A stretch of DNA of 64,000 nt from Amaranthus tricolor (taxonomy: Eukaryota; Streptophyta; Magnoliopsida; Caryophyllales; Amaranthaceae), in the NCBI RefSeq assembly GCF_026212465.1, contig NC_080051.1, positions 16,435,634 through 16,499,633 of the forward strand, given 5' to 3'. The notes beneath the pieces are model-generated. The model was given only the letters and a program-made list of their open reading frames with translations, was not told the origin of the DNA and made no database searches. Positions within the stretch are counted from its first letter, which is position 1. Each line of letters starts with the position of its first letter. The translations under genes were made by a program, and so were the position numbers. Of the stretch, positions 1 to 10,795 are shown piece by piece.

Positions 1-363
1 CATAGTTGGAAAAATATATTAATATTTTAATATCCAATTTTCTGAAAAATCAAAGAAATTTTGATTTTCTGACTTACTGACTAATCTCCGACTAAGATCT
101 TGTCGGAAATTTCCGACTGAAATATAGTAGGTGATCAGTCGGAAATTCCGACCAAGTTCCTACCAGCTTATTTTGTCGTAATCCCGACTAAATTCCTACC
201 AGTAAATATTTAGTCGAATTCCGTCCAATATACCGACTAAACGAGATTTTTGACCCTTCTGAGCCGACTAGACTCAGACAACCGAAATTTAGTCGGTATA
301 GTCCTATACCGACTAAATTCCGACTGTTTCTTCGAGTCGAATATATGCTATTTTTTTGTAGTG
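1..363. mobile_element. CACTA (En/Spm-like) transposon, terminal part
   Basis: The segment ends at 363 with TTTTTTTGTAGTG, the reverse complement of the CACTACAAAAAAA terminus typical of plant CACTA elements. Upstream lie many short subterminal motifs in both orientations (CCGACTAAATTCCGAC, GTCGGAAATTCCGAC), the usual transposase-binding region of this superfamily. The other end and any transposase lie outside the window. The 3-bp target duplication cannot be checked without the other end. Confidence 0.75.
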
Positions 364-403
364 ACACATTTTCATATCCTTTTACACTATTAGTATAAAT
401 CAT

Positions 404-3109
404 TGTAACACCCATGAATTTCCAACCCCGTAAACGAAAAAAAATCATGAAGGAAGGAAGGAAATTCGAGTGTTACATATAAAGAAAAGGGAAAATATAT
501 TTAACTAAACGCTAAAGATTAATTAAAAAGGTGAGTGAGTGGTAATTAAATAGGTGAGTTGAAAGAAAATTAAATAATTAAAGAACTTAAATATCGAATT
601 GGAAATTAAATAAAAAATTAAATCAATAAATATATAGTTAGTTGGAATATAAGATTTTATAAATTAGATGAAGTTGGAGCTTATAAATCAAGGATTAGGA
701 ATTAAATTGAAGGAATTAAGAATCAGTTGAAAATGATTAATATTAGGAATTTCGAGTCTGTTACAAGTATATTCGAAGGTAGTGGATCTTTTCTCTATTC
801 ATGGCAGGGCCAAGGGCGTTATCGGCCATCCGGCACCTATAGCAAAGTATGAACTCATACCCCCTCCAGCTGACCCTCTCGAGTCCTACCTTCGTGAAAA
901 CTAACACACTGGGGTACTAAACCAGTGAAGAGGCCACCATATTGGGGTTTGCAAGGCCCACATGGTAACACCTCGGTCAAGGGGCGCTATCGGCCATCCG
1001 GCGCCTAATGACAAAAGTATGCTCATACCCCCCTTACGATGATCCCATCGGATCTCACCTAGGGGACTACTAAATCAACCGGACATAATCCAGTTGAGTC
1101 ACGCCAACTAATCAAAATCAAGGCTTAATAAGTAGGAAATCACTTCGGTACCACACACAACCATGGTGCGTTCTCTACTATTTAGAAATTTGTTCTCATA
1201 GTCTCCTAATGCTTTCATTCTACTTGCCTATATCACTATTATGACTATTCGCTAGCATGGTTTACTTTCTGGCGCTCTATAATTCTAATACGATGCATAT
1301 AATCATGAAATATTGATAATACTTTGAAACGATGAATATGATAATTAATTACTGCGTGTACGTACCTGCAAGCGTCACTGCACGACCAAAAGTTACAAAA
1401 GTCACCCAACTAAGCCTCTACTTTCCTCTTATGAACTGGGAACCTATAGAAGTTAGGAATAGAACAAATAAGTTCCCTTAACGACTTTGTCATACTAACT
1501 AAATGCCCAACTAACCACTATCACCCATTCAATATGAGTATTCGATTACTCTAGCACGCACACAACTCATTCAATACAAGTCAAAATCATTAACTCAACA
1601 CAACCTAAGTCTTTTCACCAATTTAAAAGTAGAAGTTTATGTGAATCATTCCTTTTCATCAACTAATTTTGAGTATATAGGTTCGCATTACCCAAAAATA
1701 ACTAACCACAACTAAGAGTTACAATTTTAATAATAAAACTTATATAACGATAAGGCAAATCTTAGAGTTATCGAATCGCGATATCATTTGTTACATTCTC
1801 CAAAGCTAGAAAGAACTACAATCAACACAACACGACAATTAACTTCAGCAAGCATCAACGATAAGTTGACATTATGCTCTTGGCTTTACTAAGATTATGC
1901 ATTTATAACTTCAACGACGACCTACTAAGAGCATTTAATTTGTAATTCACAACAATCAAGTCACTACAATTATCAACTATTATTCCCAATTAACAACCAA
2001 AACTATTCCAATAGTCAACTATAATAAAAATCATTACCATCTAAATATATCATAATCACAAATAACACAACTAAACCCTAAAAGAACTTATGAAATTATC
2101 AAATCAATCATCGCACCAACAACATAAAACATAAGAGCACACACATTTAAAAATTCATCCCTAAATTAAACTATAATCAATTCATTGTTCAAAGATAACA
2201 TCTTTAATTACTACCCATTCTAAGATTCAAAGAAACTAATACACAATCAACACACAACCCATAATTTCTAATCATAGTTCAAACCCTAAATCAAAAATAT
2301 GTTCAATTCATCCATCAAACTCTTACCTACAAAAAGATTTAATGAAATTAACACAAAACCAACATCAAACTCAATACACTTAATAAAACTCCAATTAAAA
2401 ACTAGAAAATTAATTAGAGAGAAGAGGAGATGGCTCACAATGGGGAAATAAGAAAAGACGGGTGAGAAGACAAGTGTTTAATGTAGTGGTGGTGGCATAG
2501 GTGGGACAAGGCGTTGCGGTGGGCGTTGGTGGCGGTGCAGGCAGCCGTAGTTGCTAGTGGGGGTGAACGAAATGCAGCAGCTGCTGCTGTTTTGGGCGAG
2601 GGAGTTGCAGGGCTGCTGCCGGCTGCTGCTTTGGTGTGTGGGTGGAACGGCTGCCGCTGCTGGTGGAATAGGGAGGAGCTGCGGCTTGGCTTGGGTGGAG
2701 GAGCAGGCAGTCGTGAGTGAGAGGAAGAGTAAGGGACTACTTGTTTTTGTTTCCAAAATGAGGGAGTAATGGGTGTTTACTACTTAAAACCCTAACACCT
2801 CTTTTTATTTTATTTATTTATTAATTAATTTATATTTATTTAGTTATTTCTAGATTATCTTCTTGGAGTGCCCAACTAAGAAAGCTCACTCATATGTGCT
2901 CACAAGTTCTAACAAATAGAATGATTTCGATTCGAACCTCTTTATTTTTAGTAATCGCAATTTATTTTAATATAAGTATATTAATGTTTAAATTCATATA
3001 TGAAAGAAATTTATTAAACTAATTCAAAAAAAATTAAATATAATTGTAAAATCTTTAAAAACTATTAAAATATTAAATAATAACGTCATTAAAATCTCGG
3101 GGTGTTACA
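404..3109 (-). repeat. 3' LTR of the gypsy element (about 2.7 kb)
   Basis: On the plus strand it begins TGTAACACCC and ends GGGTGTTACA, i.e. TG...CA with inverted ends. It is bordered at 3110 by the element's polypurine tract. The same sequence, more diverged, forms the solo LTR at 41392-48622: shared blocks include 808-1075 versus 42600-42790/46500-46570 and 1343-1450 versus 46965-47070. The first 73 bp (404-476) form an imperfect hairpin, TGTAACACCC...GAATTTCC against GGAAATTC...GTGTTACA. No protein-coding content is convincing. Confidence 0.85.
2460..2765. other. GC-rich low-complexity island inside the gypsy LTR
   Basis: This block is far richer in G and C than the surrounding LTR and is full of GCTGCTG and GGTGG motifs. 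It has open frames on both strands (for instance 2478-2756 minus, 92 residues of Ser/Pro/Ala/Gln-rich low complexity). I see no protein family, so the frames probably reflect composition. The equivalent position in the second LTR (about 47990-48290) holds a comparably GC-rich but differently arranged block. Confidence 0.5.
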
Positions 3110-3121
3110 GACTACCCCCCT
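3110..3121 (-). other. Polypurine tract of the gypsy element
   Basis: On the minus strand the sequence reads AAGGGGGGTAGTC and directly precedes the LTR start TGTAACACCCC. This is where second-strand priming is expected, and it fixes the element's orientation. Confidence 0.75.
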
Positions 3122-3369
3122 TAAAAGAAGTTTCGTCCCCGAAACTTGAGTAACCAAGGTACAAATCATGAAAATTTATATTTCTAATAACTCAAGAAGG
3201 CGTCTTAACGATTTTAAGCCTAAGGAATTAACTCAAAGCATGTAAAAATCATACAATTGACTCAACACGATCAATCAAAAGCATGCAAATTTGTAATAGG
3301 TCGGTATCATAGAGGAGAAAATACTTGCAAATGCGCGAAGTTCTATAGCATTCTACCCCCCTTATAGAC

Positions 3370-4615
3370 TTATTTACGACCCCGTAACTCACTAACCTCA
3401 GGAAAAAGGTGCAAGTATTTCTCACGCATGGAATCCTCAATTTCTCACGTTGCCTCCTGTGTGCGTTTGTTAGACCATAGAAATTTCACCATCTTTATAT
3501 CTTTTCTCCTCGCACTATGCACCTTAGAATCTAAGATCTTGATAGGCTTCTCTTCATAAGATAAACTCTCATGAAGGTCTAAGGTATTGGGATCTAGCAC
3601 ATGAGATTTATTAGGAACATATCGCTTCAGCTGCGAAATGTGAAACACGTCATGGACCTTACCCAGCTCATCGGGTAATGCTAGTCTGTAAGCGACCTTT
3701 CCTACCTTCTCCGTGACCTCATAAGGTCCTATAAAATTTAGGCTCAACTTCTCCTTCTTTTGAAACCTCATGACTCCCTTCATCGGTGAAACTCTCAATA
3801 ACACATAATCCCCTACGGCGAACTCATCAGGTCTCCTCTTAAGATCTGCATAACACTTTTGTCGATCTTGGGCTGCTTTAAGTTTTCTCAAATCATTTTT
3901 ACTTGATCATTCATCTCCTCTAACATAGCTGGACCTAGAGTGACAGATTCACTGAAATCGTCCCAACATACTGGATTACGACGACGACCATACAAAGCTT
4001 CAAAAGGTGTCATCTGGATGCTTGCCTGGTAACTATTATTGTATGAAAATTCCACTATTTCTAGGCACTCATCCCAATATCCTTGCCTATCCAAAGCTAC
4101 CGCTCGCAACATATCTTCAAGTGTCCTATTCGTGCATTCAATTTGCCCATCAGTAGCCGGGTGAAAAGATGTGCTCCTAAGAAGTTCTATACTCAAAGCT
4201 TTCTGAAATGCTTCCCAAAATTTCGACATATATCTAGTATCACGATCAGAAACTATAGATCTAGGGACACCATGGTATCGTACAACATTCTTAAGGTAAG
4301 CTCGAGCCAACTGATCCATATCCCACTGATTATTCATCGGAATGAACTTAGCACTCTTGGTGAGTCTATCCACGATCACCTATAATGTATCATTTCCCAA
4401 CCTAGTCCTCGGTAAACCCAAAACAAAGTCTATGGATATGTCATCCCATTTCCATACAGGAATATCCAAAGGTTGGAGTAAACCTCCAGGCCTCTTATGG
4501 TCGCTCTTTACTTTCTGACAGGTCAAACACTTGGAAACAAACTCAGCAATATCTCTTTTCATCCCAGACTACCATAATGTCTGCTTCAACTCTTGATACA
4601 TTTTATCTCCTTTCG
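3370..4615 (-). pseudogene. Gypsy integrase with chromodomain-like C-terminus (decayed)
   Basis: From 4615 downwards the frame encodes an H2C2 zinc-finger region (MYQELKQTLW near its start, CLTCQKVK later), then the rve integrase core with DRLTKSAKF, SDRDTRY and GQIECTNRTLEDMLR, which supply the D, D and E of the catalytic triad. Next comes the GPYEVTEKVGKVAYRLALP region and finally a chromodomain-like tail (VKFLWSNKRTQEAT, then EIEDSMREKYLHLF). In-frame stops lie near 4568 (TAG), at about 4380 between LGNDTL and the integrase core, near 3888, and at 3445-3447 (TGA). The reading ends at 3370-3372. It would have inserted element cDNA into chromatin. It lacks the upstream RT, and the decay shows it is not functional. 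Confidence 0.85.
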
Positions 4616-4700
4616 AAAAAGAAAAGGGAAAAACATATTTAAATAAACGCTAAAGATTAATTAAAAAGGTGAGTGAGTGGAAATTTCGGCAACATCTCTG
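4616..4700 (-). repeat. LTR fragment embedded between gag and integrase
   Basis: This 85-bp patch matches the LTR interior at about 478-540 (AAGAAAAGGGAAAA, then CGCTAAAGATTAATTAAAAA and GGTGAGTGAGTGG). It continues with AAATTTCGGCA, which matches the second LTR near 41525. It sits exactly where protease-RT-RNase H should be. Recombination or template switching between LTR and internal sequence, with loss of pol, is the simplest explanation. Confidence 0.7.
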
Positions 4701-5312
4701 TTACATCGCATCCAAAGTGGTGTATTTGTCGCTGTCTATGTGAACTTGCACCTTATTCACTAATCCCAATTTGAATATTTGCATCTTCTTTTCTTCAGTG
4801 CGGACGTCATCAAGGCAGTATTTGACATATTCCATGAATTTCTTGTAGTATTCATCCAAGGACATCTCGCCCATCTCAAGCCTAGAAAATTCATTGGACT
4901 TTTCCTTCCTGATATGCGGTGGGTAAAACTTTTCTCGAATCATCGTCTTGAAATCTTTCCAACTCAGCGGATTATCGGGATGACTCATCAAACTATCTCT
5001 TGCGTTTGACCACCAATAGTCTGCCTCTTCTTGAAGGTAGAATGCAGCCTGGTCTACCCTCAAGTTCTCAGGGCATTGCACCACGTTGAACAGTTTGTCA
5101 AATTCTCGTAACCAACTTTCCAAAGCTGCAGGTTCCCCAGTCCTTGATTACATAGGAGGTTTATTCTGAGAGATTTTCTTGCTCATAGAGGAAGTTGTCT
5201 CTGCGGTCGGCTTGAACTTTGACCTCCTTTCCTCGGCCAGTTCCCTAACCAACTCACATAGTGCCTTGTTAGAAGAGCGTTGTCTCAGACGTTTGCTAGA
5301 TAAAGGAGGCAT
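4701..5312 (-). pseudogene. Gypsy gag (Retrotrans_gag domain), broken
   Basis: The minus-strand frame starts at ATG 5310-5312 (MPPLSSKRLRQRSSNKALCE), meets an in-frame TAA near 5149, then runs on as 4701-5123. That stretch has the retrotransposon gag signature: WLREFDKLFNVVQCPE, YLQEEADYWWSNAR, WKDFKTMIREKFYPPHIR and MSLDEYYKKFMEYVKYC. Gag forms the particle that packages element RNA. The C-terminal part with the CCHC knuckle is missing because the frame runs into the LTR-derived patch at 4700. Non-functional. Confidence 0.85.
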
Positions 5313-5990
5313 TTCCTATTAACATCATATCCAACACGTATATAGGCTTATTTCTTCATCTATGGCAAAATGAAGAGAAGGTGTGGTGTCGAAGATCTTA
5401 ACTCACGATCTAACTTATCTACATGTGTACTCCTACCTCCATGATAATCAACCTTATACAGTACTACGCTTATCTTCTTTTTTCAATTGCAAACACGTAC
5501 TATATAAGCTTGGCTCAAAGAACTTCATAAATGAACAGTTGAAAGACGGAATTCACATATAGGAAATGAATATTGTCATATATAGATTCTAAAGCACCCA
5601 ACACGTAACGCATTAACCTTCTCATACCAATAAGGTTGAAGTTAACATCATATTTAAGCATTATTATACAAATATTAGTAGGTTGTACCAAAAGCTTCAC
5701 TAACACTAAATACTACTCAATATTACAAAGATCGTAACTAGCATCTATTAAACAAACCAATGTTAATAAGGAAGTCATACGTATGAGCAACTTACACTTA
5801 TGAATCTAATATCAAATTACTTAACTTATTCTACTTATGCACATGCAATAATCACCACAACGCAAAACATAAGTCGTATATCTATCCCAAATCTACCCAA
5901 GCTCTCACGCATAACGTTAACTTTAAACAATTCCTTAAAGACTTTAGAATACAAGCGTCAAAGTAGGAACCACTAGTTCTGGTAACCACC
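5313..5990 (-). other. Gypsy 5' leader with primer-binding-like site
   Basis: Untranslated leader between the truncated 5' LTR and gag, with no credible open frame. At 5978-5990 the minus strand reads GGTGGTTACCAGAAC beside the LTR edge. This resembles, imperfectly, the TGGTATCAGAGC initiator-tRNA-Met primer site of plant retrotransposons. Confidence 0.5.
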
Positions 5991-6062
5991 TGAAACACCC
6001 GAATTTCCTCCCTTCCTTCACGATTTTTTTCGTTTAAGGGGCTGGAAATTCAGGGGAGTTAT
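5991..6062 (-). repeat. Truncated 5' LTR remnant of the gypsy element
   Basis: It begins TGAAACACCCGAATTTCCTC and closes with GGAAATTCAGGGGAGTTATA, matching the 73-bp terminal hairpin of the LTR at 404-476, but with the loop in the opposite orientation. The sequence beyond 6062 no longer resembles the LTR, so the rest of the 5' LTR is lost. Confidence 0.65.
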
Positions 6063-6691
<629 letters not shown>

Positions 6692-6969
6692 TAAATTGTG
6701 TTCAAAACCATGAGGACTTATGATTTGAAGCAAAAGAAGAGAATTATAAATTCAAGATAGAGTAAGGGGTCTCCTTAAAAGAGTGATATCTCCCAAACAT
6801 TATAAGATCTTTAATGGAAACTAAAATGCATGATCTTATGTTCAAAATTATATATCACATGCGCAAAATCGATAACTGAGCATGGAGATATAGTCGTTTG
6901 AATTTTAGTGCGTGGTACCGGATTAAGCAACGTGCAAGCGCACCTAAATACATGGTTATAATTGATTAT

Positions 6970-7464
6970 TGTTAAATTAGGCTGGACTTATTGTGAATGT
7001 CAGCATATTAACGGGGGGACATAAGTGCACACACTTCATAAGCCAAGGAGATATATACCATCCCAAAACCATATGGCAATGGGAAGAAGGTCTCTAATAG
7101 CTTATAAAGCGTGTACACCATTTTCAATTTATCGATGTGGGATAACTCATCCCAACACCCCCCCTCACATGCGAACCCCCATCAAGTTCGCATGTGGGAG
7201 TAATCAATTAGGGTAGAAACGCCATTCTTTTCGAACCTACCATTTTTAAATTGTTGATCGAACCATCGGCTCTGATACCATGTTAAATTAGGCTGGACTT
7301 ATTGTGAATGTCAGCATATTAACGGGGGACACAAGTGCACACACTTCATAAACCAAGGAGATATATACCATCCCAAAACCATATGGCAATAGGAAGAAGG
7401 TCTCTAATAGCTTATAAAACGTGTACACCATTTTCAATTTATCGATGTGGGATAACTCATCCCA
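6970..7464 (-). mobile_element. TRIM (terminal-repeat retrotransposon in miniature), complete
   Basis: Two 184-185 bp direct repeats (6970-7154 and 7281-7464), each starting TGTTAAATTAGG and ending ATCCCA, flank a 126-bp non-coding core. Just before the right repeat the core has GCTCTGATACCA, the complement of the tRNA-Met primer site. Just after the left repeat it has ACACCCCCCC, the complement of a polypurine tract. The element therefore reads on the minus strand. ATTAT occurs on both sides (6965-6969 and 7465-7469) as the 5-bp target duplication. By eye the LTRs differ by four transitions and one indel, so the insertion is fairly young. It encodes no protein and must borrow enzymes. Confidence 0.92.
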
Positions 7465-7469
7465 ATTAT

Positions 7470-8180
7470 TGAATAATAGATAACTAATTCAAGGAACATA
7501 ATAGGTTCTACGTACAAAATATAATTATATTTAATTTTATTGTTCTTTATACTATTACGTCAATGAAACCTACGAGATCTTTCTCTAAGTTTTTGTCTAT
7601 TGTTTACAACTTTTTTAGTATTATGTTTCTATGTAATCTTTGGTATCTTCTATGAACCCTGATTAACTGTAGTTGAATTTATTAAATATAAAATTTCTTT
7701 TTTTTTTCCAGTGAATACAACCATTACTTATCAAATATTATTTTGAGAAAAAATATTTAATTACTTAAATTACTATTGTCAACGACTTTAAACGACGCTA
7801 CTCTGATTAATAGAACATACAAACAAAATAAAAGGAAGATAAAACAAGACAATAAACGGTATTTAGTGACAAACTATATGATTTTTTGTTGCCAATAACA
7901 ACAAAAATTGGTAATTAATCAACGCAATCTCAACATTATGTTAATTAATCAAAGTGGATTGGTTCTAGATTGTAACCTCAAGAGTCAAGTCGAATTTTCT
8001 GTGGATATGCTTCTTACGCGCACCAATGTTCATGCCCATCGTAGATCAAACACTTAATTAATTAAGGCATTGAAAAGTTGATGGTTCTCTTTTTAATAAC
8101 ATCAAAGTAGATTTTTGATAATTTAATTTTTTATTTGTAAATAATATTGTTGTTACGGTAGGTATGTGGAAACACAAATT
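7470..8180. other. Gene-free AT-rich sequence
   Basis: No gene, RNA or element boundary recognised. Confidence 0.5.
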
Positions 8181-8405
8181 CTTAAATGAGACTCTAATGG
8201 TGAGACTATTTTTATTGGATCGGTCTAATGTACACTTATTGTATTAAGGTGATCACCTATAACATTAAAGTGATCACTTTTTATATTCTAACAGTGATCA
8301 TTTATAACCTTAAAATAACCACTTATAATCTTAAATTGATTAATTATAAAAATATGCTAAATATATAAGCTCGTCTCATCGAGAGACGGTTTCGTACAAA
8401 AATAG
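8181..8405. mobile_element. MITE-like repeat, GAGACGGTCTC family, copy 1
   Basis: The ends carry GAGAC...GAGACTATT and TCTCATCGAGAGACGGTTTC in inverse relation. The interior has several ATAACCTTAAA / GTGATCACTT units. The same layout recurs at 15345-15612 and 51375-51635. Exact ends are uncertain. Confidence 0.5.
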
Positions 8406-9815
8406 TGTGAAAAAAAGAGGGAAATTCATGTGGCAACCCGAAAATTTTTCTTTTCCTTGTGATAGACAAAAAAGAATTTTTTTGTTAATTTTACTCTATT
8501 TTTATCCAACGTAATGACATTTTTTCAAAAATTAAACATCGTGATCACCCTAATTGACTATATATTTCAAAAGTCAATCGAAATAAATATTTAATTTAAC
8601 CTTAAACTTGATTTTTTATCTACCACATAGAATGTTTAAAGTTTAAGGTTATTTCATACAATTAGAAAAACATTTGTGAAAAACCAAAAAATTATAATCA
8701 GCCGTGAAATTTAAAAAAAGAATTGATCTTATAGGGTGCCAAAGTAGTTGGGCCATAGCCCGTGAACGATGTCCCCTCATTGCTAATTTTCAAACCCAAA
8801 ACAGATTAGCTTGAGTTGACAGTGGACCCAACCGCCCAAGGGCCTAAATTCAGAACCAACACATTCAGTGTGGGTTTCATGGCCACAAACAAACTCTGAA
8901 TTCCTTTCATGTCAATAAAAAAGCATGGGTAATCAGTCATCATATTTCTTCCTTGTATTATTTCTCAATTATTATCCAACTTCTCCCAACAGGAGATTTT
9001 TTTATTATTTTAATTTTGCTACAAATAAACATTAACAATTTACTCTTATTAATGCACAATTTCTATCATTAATATCTTTAAATAAATAAAACAAAATTAT
9101 AATAATAAGTTGATATATATAATCTTTGTATTGAGAAAAATCAACCTAAATCTCACATGACTATGTTATACCTTACAGATCATTTCAAAAAAAAATGTTA
9201 TAGTTTACAGATCAAGAATATAATAAAATTTAAGAGTAGTCAATAAATAGTGTCGAAAGCCAAATGAGATACTTGAGCAAAATAGGAGAGAGTATTACTA
9301 ATTTATACTAATAATTTATTGAAGTAAATAAATCGATAAATTATATAGTTTTCGGTAGAATATTGTTTGTAAATTGAACAACCCAAAAAAATTATGCCAC
9401 AATGATATACTAAAGTGCGATAAACGTCATCATAAAGGTAACAAAGTTATTATCACTCTTTCAACTTACACACTTAGCAAATAAACTAGAAACACTACTT
9501 CTATTTTCTTTTATTCTTTTTATGATCTTGATTTCTAAAATGTAACATTGATTAGGAAAATTTTTAATATTGATTATTAATATATCGTCATATTTACACC
9601 AAATTTAGTATTTATGTCTAGCAGTTCATTCACAATTTCAACATTCTATATCACCAAATTCACAATTAATTATATTCTCAATTGAATTTCTATTCCTAAA
9701 TAATCTATTAAAACGACTAGTATAAATATTCACAATTGGATTTTTAGTTGGTGGATGGAGGATTGATTTTCGTAGTGAGAATTGGAGTTTCTTTAATCTG
9801 TATTTCTCTTTTAAG
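8406..9815. other. Gene-free AT-rich sequence
   Basis: No supported gene. The segment 8735-8900 is less AT-rich but has no open frame of note. Confidence 0.5.
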
Positions 9816-10172
9816 GGCATGCTTGAATTGAGTGTAAATATTTAAGGGGTAAAAAAAGTCAAAGTAAGAAAACGACATGATAAATGAGTAATTATTGAAA
9901 TTTGATTGTTGTAAAGGTGAAAGAATGATTGTAAAGTAATGAAAAATGAAGGGAGCTCTCAATTTTATAGGGTAAATATTTATCCTATGAAAGGGTGGGG
10001 GAATATATTACCTCCATAATAGGGGACATCATCTCCTTTTTCCTTCATTATTTTTTTTATGCTTATTTTACCATCTTCACAACTATCAAATGCATCTCTA
10101 TTTGTTTTCATTTCTTTAGTTTGACTTTATTTCTCCCTTTCAATATTTACATTCAATTCATATATGTCTTAA
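9816..10172. mobile_element. MITE with long inverted ends (family also at 31969)
   Basis: The left end (CTTGAATTGAGTGTAAATAT followed by AAAAAGTCAAA) is the inverted counterpart of the right end (TTTGACTTTATTTC followed by ATTTACATTCAATTCATA). The same terminal sequence, with GATTGGAAGTAAATATT, flanks the element at 31969-32347. No coding capacity. The superfamily is not clear. Confidence 0.65.
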
Positions 10173-10485
10173 ATGAATAACACAGTGACATGTGGCTTAC
10201 TTTATTAATTTTAAATATTACAACTAGCAATTGAATAGGTTTGAGGTCATTTAGACCTTTGTAAGAAAATGACATTCAAAGGTTGGGCTTTTCTAAGATA
10301 AATAAAAGGTTCTTTGTTTAAAAGATAACCACTTAAATGTTAGGACCTTTAGAATTAAATTTTCCTATAATTTATTTATACATAAAAATTTCAGAACTGA
10401 TCGATGAGAATGATTTTTTTGTTCCTCGACAACGTGAATACTCTCACAAAAGGCCTATGACAAGAATAAAAGGGAAAACTTTCAA
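10173..10485. other. Gene-free AT-rich sequence
   Basis: Nothing recognised. Confidence 0.45.
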
Positions 10486-10795
10486 TTACTAGGATTCTAT
10501 TTAGTTTATCTGATTTTTACTATTCAACTGATTTTTATTAATTATAATCAGTTTTTAGAAATCAGAACTAATTTTTACTAATTAAAATTAATTTTTACCG
10601 ATTGAAATTAGTTTTCACAGATTGTAACTAATTTTTTTTGTTATAAACTATAATAGGCTTTTGCAAAATAATCTGATTTTTACTAATTAAAACTGACTTT
10701 TACTAGTTATAACTAATTTTATTTTTTGTAATTGATTTTTACTAATTAAAACTTATTTTTATTGATTAAAATTTTTTTTAAGGTGAATTAAATAC
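10486..10795. repeat. Degenerate short tandem repeat, ACTGATTTTTACTAATTA type
   Basis: About a dozen degenerate units of roughly 22-26 bp resembling ACTGATTTTTACTAATTATA follow one another (for example at 10500, 10520, 10565, 10585, 10675, 10700, 10730). No coding signal. Confidence 0.6.

Larger units (their letters stand above)
404..6062 (-). mobile_element. Ty3/gypsy retrotransposon (Tekay/Del-like), internally rearranged
   Basis: Read on the minus strand, the order is truncated 5' LTR (5991-6062), primer-binding-like site, gag (4701-5312), a patch of LTR sequence (4616-4700), H2C2 zinc finger, integrase and chromodomain-like tail (3370-4615), polypurine tract (3110-3121) and full 3' LTR (404-3109). 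Protease, reverse transcriptase and RNase H are absent. The long LTR and the integrase C-terminus ending in MREKYLHLF fit the Tekay/Del chromovirus clade; that placement is inference. Stops interrupt every coding part, so it is not autonomous. The right LTR is cut off after about 70 bp, so no target duplication is available. Confidence 0.8.
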
